The notes under the pieces are model-generated. The model saw only the letters and a list, made by a program, of their open reading frames with translations. It was not told the origin of the DNA and searched no databases. A stretch of 64,000 nucleotides of DNA, taken from Mariannaea sp. PMI_226. Lineage: Eukaryota; Ascomycota; Sordariomycetes; Hypocreales; Nectriaceae. The stretch is taken from the NCBI GenBank assembly GCA_024336345.1, contig JANFOG010000012.1, forward strand, positions 1,178,001 to 1,242,000, given 5' to 3'. A program made the translations under genes and the position numbers. This document shows, one piece after another, positions 57,445-64,000 of the stretch; positions within the stretch are counted from its first letter, which is position 1; the number at the start of each line of letters is the position of its first letter.

Positions 57445-58131
57445 TGTTTGAATATAATACGGAAAGGAAAATGGAACGGCATTGGCATGCGATATTTGAT
57501 TGGCGTCTGGCGTCTGGTAGGGATATATACCTCTGGGTATGGCATAGGCATGCTTTTGGGATCTATTGGTCAGCGTCTCTTTTTGTGCACATGGAGAACC
57601 AAGTTTCTCTCGAAACGGTGCATTGCTAGCTAACACGGTACAACTGTTTGGGTATCAGTAATAATACTAAGCTGAAAAATTCAATTACCAGCCTGAATGT
57701 GTGTGCGAGGATTGCGCATCACCTCCACCCAAGTCAATCTGGCAACGCAAGTGCAGCTAACCTACCTAGGGTAACAGCACGACATTTACATGGAAATCGC
57801 TATGTTATTCTGTCACTACATAAGTAGCTAGGTACTGTGGCCAGCTTAGCACCCAAGTTCAGCTTGGTCTAGTAAATTGAGGTACCTAACGTAATGATAG
57901 GTTATTGGTATACCTGATTATCTTGGCTTGTAGACCCGGAGTTGGGTGCGTCTCTCTGACGTAATGGGTTTTTGGTCCACCAAGCATTCCAGACAACTCG
58001 GCTCCCTCCCTTAGTCTCCTACACGTGGGACACTTAGGTTATTCAATTCACTCAATCCTCTCGCCCAATTGGCTCTATTATTTATAACGTTACTAAGGGA
58101 CTCAAGAGAGATTACAGAAGCCGCCGCCATA
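57445..58131. other. intergenic, CENP-A 3' side to FUN14
   Basis: 690 bp between two co-oriented genes. Contains GGTACC/CTAGGTA motif copies near 57763, 57825 and 57882. Promoter of the FUN14 gene expected on the right. Confidence 0.5.
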
Positions 58132-58704
58132 ATGAGCCGCATGTTCACTTCTCGAGCTACACTCCGAGCCCTTGCAGCTAGCATTGGCCCAGCTGGTTGC
58201 GCAGGCACCCTGCTGGTCAACCAGCGCGCAATTCGATGCGATTCCCCTCAGCAGGCTGCTCCTTCCACTCCCCGACTGCGCCGATTAACCGCTTTAGAAT
58301 TGTCTCCAGACACCGTTGCTCAAATATCTAGTGGAAGTGTTACTGGTTCGTTACTTTCTCCATTCGACCAGATACCTCGGGATCATTGCTGAGGCTGGCC
58401 TTTATGTTGCTAGGATTTGGCGTTGGTCTAGTCGTCACAGTCTTCTCTCGTACTCTGGCTTTCCTGACTGGCTTAGTTGGCCTCTGCCTCCACGTAAGAT
58501 ATATGCTACACCGCACACGTCCCTGGGCTGATGTTGACCCCTCGTTTGCAGGTTGCCTCGCGGGCTGGTCTCGATGTGCCCCGTGTGCTAGGCATTCAGA
58601 AGTATCTGGACGGAAACGAGCTGTGGGAAAAGTCCAAAGGGAAACCTTGGTTCACCGCTTCGTTCCTTGCGACTTTCCTTTTGGCCACTGTGGTGCGTAT
58701 TTGA
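58132..58704 (+). CDS. FUN14-family mitochondrial outer-membrane protein
   Basis: Small mitochondrial membrane protein of the FUN14/FUNDC family (mammalian members are mitophagy receptors; yeast Fun14 is little characterised). Exons 58132..58345, 58414..58493 and 58552..58704, 148 residues. The family core is split by intron 1: ISSGSVTG-FGVGLVVTVFSRTLAFLTG. It continues with VASRAGLDVPRVLGIQKYL and a last hydrophobic segment FTASFLATFLLATVV. The Arg/Ala-rich N-terminus suggests mitochondrial targeting. Intron 1 needs the TTGCTAG acceptor at 58413, as nearer AGs break the frame. The 3' end is uncertain: a GTGCGT donor at 58693 just before the stop could lead to another short exon. Confidence 0.75.
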
Positions 58705-59120
58705 CGCTGCTCGAATCCCCTGGGCCTCTATTACAAGCAACCAATCTCTGGCTTGGAAGTATTTGTATCTCGATGAACACTAGATTGGCTTCCGGACTAT
58801 CTCCATGTTTGTGTATCTCGACCCCGGTAAGGCCGTGGTAACGGCTACTCTTACAAACTCAAAATACGCATCGAGAAATGCGAGAAGTTATTACAAGTCT
58901 TGTTAATATGTATGCGGTCAGTTGTGCCTTGATTCACGGACTAGAACTAGGTCCCTTTGTTCCCTTAACAACCCCGCTCCCTCTTTAACGCCACAACCGA
59001 CCCAATGCCGTTCCCACTGGACAGCATAGAATATGGTAACTAGAATATTTGCTTATCGACAAGGTAAGATCTCCCACTTCCAGTGGAGAGCCAGGTCGTC
59101 TGCCTCTTGACGGGGCCCCA
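58705..59120. other. convergent 3' region
   Basis: 416 bp between FUN14 (+) and aminopeptidase P (-) stop codons. May include a last FUN14 exon around 58760-58790. Nothing else seen. Confidence 0.45.
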
Positions 59121-61285
59121 TCAGTGAATTGGTGCTGTTTCCCGCTTAAGCCAGGACATAGTCAGATCATCGCCTTTGAAGAAGCTTTGTGTCTTTTCTA
59201 GAACCTCGTCGTGGTAAGAGTTGATCCACTTCTTTTCTGTCTCGGTGAGAAGGGAGACATCGATGAGGTTGCGACAATATGGGACCATGGTGACATGCTC
59301 GAATCCTAGGAAAGGTTTGTCTCCAAAGGAATGTTTCGTCTTGACTTCCTTGACGACAATCACATTTTCAATGCGGATGCCAAACTTTCCGTCTTCGTAG
59401 TAGCCAGGCTCGTTAGATATTACGTTCCCAGGGGCGAGAGCAACCTCAGCAAATTGAACTCTGGTGCCGATGCCAATAGGTCCTTCATGAACGTTCAGGT
59501 ATGACCCAATTCCGTGTCCGGTGCCATGTCTATAATCCAAACCGTTGTTCTGTCACTTAGATTAGCCATGAAATCTCCATCTAGCTGCAATCAACCTTAC
59601 GCACCCAAAGATGTTGTCGAGCAAGGCAATCGAGAGCGAACCCTGTGGTGCCCTTAGGGAAAACAGCCAGGTCTAGAGCAATATGTCCCTTTAGGACCAG
59701 AGTATACGCCTCTTTCTCCACAGAAGTAGGAGTGCCAAAGTGAATTGTCCGTGTTGTGTCTGTTGTACCATCAAGGTATTGAGCACCAGAATCACATAGA
59801 TAGATAGATTCTGGATCGATAGTAGCGCAGTTGCCCCTTTCTGGACCATAGTGTATAATAGCAGCACTAAATACATAGATCAGTGTTAGCATGGCTACCC
59901 TGGTGGTTTAAGAAACTATGAAATCAAACCGGGGAAATAAAACCTACTTTGCGCCAGTGGAAGAAATAGTAGGGAATGATAGGCCAACAAAGTTGCTCTT
60001 GCTGGCCCGAAGCTCTTCAAGCTTATCAGAGGCCTCAACCTCATCCAAGGAAGCCTTCTTATGTACAAGCTGGTCCTCAAGCCAAGCGAAGTACTCGATC
60101 AGGGCAGCACCGTCCCTGATATGGCATGAGCGCATGCCAGCCACCTCAGCTTTGGTCTTGATAGCCTTGGCATCGCCAATGGGACTTCGAATTTCGTCGA
60201 CCATTGAGTCCCCACCAAGAGCAGTTTTGAGAGCCCATGACCCTTTCGTAGAGATGAGGAAGCTGCCTTGTGCAGTTGCCCCAGACGCGGCGCCCTTACT
60301 GACGGTAGCATGCAAAGCCCGAGCATCATCTAGGATGACATCATAAGGCTTGATGGTGATGTTGTTAGAGCTGAGATGACAGCGAATGTCGTCATCTAGC
60401 TTGGAGTCGTCGATATAGAGGGTAGCGGAGGTTGGAGTAACAATGGCGTAAGAAAAGAATACTGGGTTGTACGGGATATCGCTTCCTCGTAGATTGAAGA
60501 GCCAAGCAATCTCATCAAGCATAGAGACAATAAAGCCATGGGAACGTTTCTTCTCAAGCTCCTCGCGAAGCTTTTTGAGCTTATTTTGAACAGTTTCGCC
60601 GGCAAGCTCATCGGACTGTTTTGTCACTGGCTGGCTTGGGCGGACGGGTCGGTTTTCTCCCCACGCCAAGTCAACCAAGTTCTCTTCAATGGGAACTAGA
60701 TCTGCACCACCGCATTTGTGTATTTTGCCAAGAAGACTTTTAGCAGTCGAGCCGGAGATAAGACGTGCGTCGACTGCGACCTTTTTTCCGCCAGCTGATT
60801 GCTCAGCGGACCATTCCTGCCAAGTCGGAACATCCTGGAGACCCTGCTTGAGCAGAGTCCAGTTGTCATCGAGCTGGGAAGCGGCCTGGTTAAAGTAGCG
60901 TCCATCTGTAGCAAGGGCAGCGGATTGCATAGTGACAACAGCACAGCCCGCAGACCCCGTGAAGCCAGAAATGTACTCACGACGAGCATCGCAATCTGCT
61001 ATGTATTCGGAAGAATGACTGTCCTCGGATGGAATTACTATGCGATGGGGATATAGTGTTGGTCATGTTGCGAGTTTGAGTAACATAGGTGCGGGCAAGC
61101 TTACTATAAACGTGGACATTATGCTCTTTCATCAAACTCCTTAGGCGAGTGAGCCTAGAGGTAGTATTGACCCTTTCCATGGTGGAAAGTGAGAGTAGAC
61201 GGCGTGTGGGAGAGCTTGTTCTCGTAGATGGTTGAGGTCTCGGTGTAGCTAGACGAAGTAACCTTGCCCTGGTCTGGAGGAGCAT
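59121..61285 (-). CDS. AMPP: Xaa-Pro aminopeptidase P (M24B metallopeptidase)
   Basis: Manganese-type exopeptidase removing N-terminal residues before proline. Four exons: complement(61105..61285), (59948..61037), (59605..59866) and (59121..59549), 653 residues. The creatinase-like N-domains begin [20 protein letters not shown] and contain [15 protein letters not shown]. The catalytic M24 fold has [17 protein letters not shown] (Asp ligands), [20 protein letters not shown] (His) and [19 protein letters not shown] (Glu). The first 35 residues ([17 protein letters not shown]..) look like a mitochondrial presequence. A second in-frame ATG at 61180 in good context would give the cytosolic form. 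Fungal AMPP proteins are known in both lengths. Divergent from the karyopherin gene. Confidence 0.94.
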
Positions 61286-63141
61286 CGACTTTTGGACAAA
61301 ACACAAGCCCAGAACCTTGGTCGTTGGTAAGAGATGCCTAGTGGCTTGGGTCAACGTAGGAAGGAAACCGTGATTTAGAGTGAAATTTCAGCTGGAGGGG
61401 GGAAAGGGGAACGGATATGTTTACAGGGAGGAGCTCGCCTAATACAAAGCCCTGGAAAGGTCCTGGAAGTGTGTGACATGGAGCAGGGCAGAAGGTGGTG
61501 AAGCATACAAGGAGCTGGTGGTAGATAAGTTGGCAAGGCCTGCGCGTAGAACAAGGATTGAGGAAGTAGGTGGAAGTGGTCACGTCTATTTGGTATGGCC
61601 GAGACAGCAGGCAGGTGAAGGAGGGCTTTGGAGAGGAGGGGTAGTCATGATGAACGAGGCAAGCTTACTTTGATTGTGCTGTGCGTTGGTAAGAAGTTGA
61701 CGGAGGTGATCTAGGAAACTATATGAAGTCCCTGCCCACTTTTTGGAGAATGTTGGCCTCCTCCAGGTAAGATAAGAAGGTTTGGCAAACGGAGAGGTTA
61801 AGAGAGAGCATTAAAATGATTTGAAGCTTCATTACCTCACGAGACCATGGAGACTAAATGACGATGGACCCCGCGGATCTTTGGAATGGCCGTGGCTCCG
61901 ACTTCCCTCCAACCCAGCATCCTCAATTGGTACTTACCCATCTACCTACCTAATTACCTGAGCCCTACCTAAGTAGCTAAACCTACCCAGGTAGGAGGAT
62001 ATGTACGCTGCCCTGCAAGTACCCCTTCCGTACCAATCAGGTACTTGAGATTTCAGCTGATAGAGCAAACTCTCGTCAAAACAAGGGACACTATCTTGCG
62101 CGCCTCCAAGCCAGTTCTGCTCAGTTGCCTGATACGATGAAGTGTTGTTGCAATGTCGCTTGCGACCAGTGGGCTTGGATGGGCCTTAGTATGGGATCAT
62201 TGTCAATACCATGACGTTACTTATGGCTACTTGACTCGACCCCGCCAATACTACCTTGAGGCCTACATTTTTCGCGTAGACCCTGGTACCAGATCCTCGA
62301 GTCACCGTACTGCTTTGACGGGCCCAAGTATCTAAAACGTTAGTGTCGGCGGCGCTCAGGTACCAGTCCTGTATAACCTAGGTACTCGGTATTCCGCCCA
62401 CAAGTCCAGGTATTTAGGTAATCATTCATTCCAGCTCTGTTCACGTTGAGAGAGCGGAAGGACGATATGTACCGAAACTACACATAGATTGACACCATAA
62501 GGGGTCTAACTCTGCTTGGGTACAGATATTGTTCGATCAGTCTCCGTGTGTGACTAGACAACTCCTTCAAAGGGCACAGGAATCAAGGAGCAAAATCAAG
62601 CACCAAGGAAACATGCACTAATACATCGTACCCCCACCAAAAGAAAGGTGAGACTTGGGTACTTATGTACCTACCTCGAATTCTGTTCCAGCGGCTTCAA
62701 CTTGCTGCCGCATCGAGTCGTCTAGTCGTCAACATCCATCGGTCCAGGTCACATAGTCTCTCCAGCACCAAGACTTCATATTTGACCTTCCCACGACCGA
62801 AAATATCGCGGGTTTTCCCGGGAAAAGCCATAATTTGGTATCCTTAAATTTCACTCCTGCCTCTGTGGCATCCCGCTACGATATACCCAAGGTCAAGAAG
62901 AGGCCCAACAAGGAACATTTTCAGCTCATCTGAATCACGTCGCAATCATTAAAAGCAAGGCTGCCCGCCTATTGACTTACTTGGCCTCCCTGATCTGCCA
63001 CTCTTCAATCTTATATAGGAGGTCTCTGGCTCACGAGCTGCAACTGACATCTTCTGGGCCTAGAGCCGAACTGCCGTCCCTTTGCCAAGTTGAGCTCATT
63101 CATTGCGGGAGGGATCCGGCTGCATATGAACAAGCTTCAAA
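61286..63141. promoter_or_regulatory. divergent promoter AMPP / karyopherin
   Basis: 1.86 kb without a recognised gene. GGTACC/CCTACC motifs are dense at 61929-62050, 62356-62420 and 62655-62680, the richest clustering in the window apart from 5.8 kb. Confidence 0.5.
61929..62050. repeat. cluster of CCTACC/GGTACC motifs
   Basis: CTACCTACCTAATTACC, CCTACCTAAGTAGC, ACCCAGGTAGG and CAGGTACTT follow each other within 120 bases. Same motif family as at 5838-5910. Confidence 0.6.
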
Positions 63142-64000
63142 ATGAACGAAATTCCGATCCCTACAACAATTCTAGAAGTTGAGGCTGTCAGTCGTCTACT
63201 CGAGGATATTTGAGCAGTGTCCTTCACCGAAAACCGCAAGTTTTGTGCTGACTCTCGCCCTGCCTAGCTCATCCTCTCCCTCTATCGGCCAAATGCACCA
63301 GAGGTCATTTCTAAGATACAAGCAACGTTATCCCGACTTCAGTCTTCTCCACAGGCTTGGGGCATGGCTCGTGATTTGCTAGGTCGTCCAGATGACAAAG
63401 TAAAGTTCTTTGGAGTTCTTACTATTATCATCAAACTCAACAATGAGAGGTAAACTACTTCCACCTGCTACCTGCTGCCTGCTGCTGGGCATTCTATCAT
63501 CTGACTAAATCTTAGCTCTTCACTTTCGATTGATGATGCAAACGAACTTCTTCAAAACCTGGTCGGCTGGTATTTGGAGGCTCTGCGCCAGGGGAATGGT
63601 CTATTAGTTGTCAGAAAGCTTTCTTCTGCTCTGGGAACCTTCTTTCTTCATTTCCATCACCAATGGCGACTATTCATCCGTCACCTATCCCTGTGTCTTG
63701 TGTCCGAGCGACCTCGCAGTAGTGCTAGCTTTAATGAAGCTTCTGATACAGACTCTGATTCTTTTATCGATCGTCTGAACCCGGCCCAGATCCAAGCGAC
63801 TCTCTGGGTGTTGGGCAACATTTTAGAGGACATCACTAAGTTTGACCTGAACTCCGCCAACACGTTAGTTTAGAAGCCAACCCTGACAGTTCGTGATACT
63901 AAATTTTTGTATAGTATGGGCCTTTATGACGCTATCCTGGAAAATATGCCAGATGCCATTGCTCTCATGACCCGTGGGATGACGCCTCATTTGACTTCCC
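63142..64000 (+). CDS. importin-13/Kap122-like karyopherin, 5' part
   Basis: Importin-beta family nuclear transport receptor, truncated by the window end. Exons so far: 63142..63186, 63268..63449, 63516..63863 and 63915 onward. They encode ILEVEA-LILSLYRPNAPEVISKIQ, a typical importin-beta N-terminal helix. It is followed by SPQAWGMARDLLGRPDDKVKFFG and FGVLTIIIKLNNE, which match the Ran-binding N-terminal HEAT repeats of the importin-13/Kap122(Pdr6)/Kap111 group. Exon phases are consistent. Family is well supported; the exact orthologue depends on the missing C-terminal 700 or so residues. Confidence 0.85.

Noticed and set aside
58346..58371. A 26 bp intron in the FUN14 gene
   Set aside because: Too short to be spliced; the 68 bp alternative keeps frame and restores the family core.

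Overview
This window is nuclear DNA of a filamentous ascomycete. The evidence is 52-230 bp GT..AG introns, most with pyrimidine-rich 3' ends, interrupting nearly every conserved gene; mixed orientation with no operons; and protein families typical of Pezizomycotina (a WOPR regulator of the SGE1/RYP1 type, MMM1, ALE1, an Edc1/2-like PNRC protein). The protein style and the abundance of TAGGTACCTA-like intergenic motifs suggest Sordariomycetes, possibly Hypocreales; this placement is inference. All gene models below were spliced by hand from the sequence, keeping reading frame and family conservation across each junction.

Layout. 0-14 kb: CorA-type Mg2+ transporter (-), signal peptidase subunit SPC1 (+), RING-box protein RBX1 (-), a PNRC/Edc1-2-like decapping-related protein (+), an FAD-dependent amine-oxidase-like enzyme (-) and tyrosyl-DNA phosphodiesterase TDP1 with a ubiquitin-interacting-like motif (+). 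14-25.5 kb: an 11.6 kb stretch with no supportable gene, full of microsatellites, G-rich and CT-rich tracts, directly upstream of the WOPR master regulator (SGE1/WOR1/RYP1 family) at 25.55-26.88 kb. 27.8-37 kb: a dense block of organelle and membrane genes: cardiolipin synthase CRD1 (+), MTO1 (-), VPS45 (-), MMM1 (+) and the CAAX protease RCE1 (-). 37-42 kb: another gene-poor stretch, then a fungal serine-rich protein with two C-terminal membrane spans (+). 45.5-64 kb: ALE1 (-), GDP-mannose transporter (-), a short-chain dehydrogenase (-), acireductone dioxygenase ADI1 (-), Derlin DER1 (-), centromeric histone CENP-A (+), a FUN14 protein (+), aminopeptidase P (-) and the 5' part of an importin-13/Kap122-like karyopherin (+, cut by the window end).

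Functional themes are mostly housekeeping. Secretory pathway and ER: SPC1, DER1, RCE1, ALE1, the GDP-mannose transporter and VPS45. Mitochondria: CRD1, MTO1, MMM1, FUN14 and a probable mitochondrial leader on aminopeptidase P. Nucleus and regulation: CENP-A, TDP1, RBX1 and the WOPR factor. No transposon, tRNA, rRNA, CRISPR or polyketide/peptide synthetase cluster was found. The most unusual structure is the very long gene-free region 5' of the WOPR gene, which recalls the oversized control region of Candida WOR1. I saw no convincing entirely new multi-gene system.
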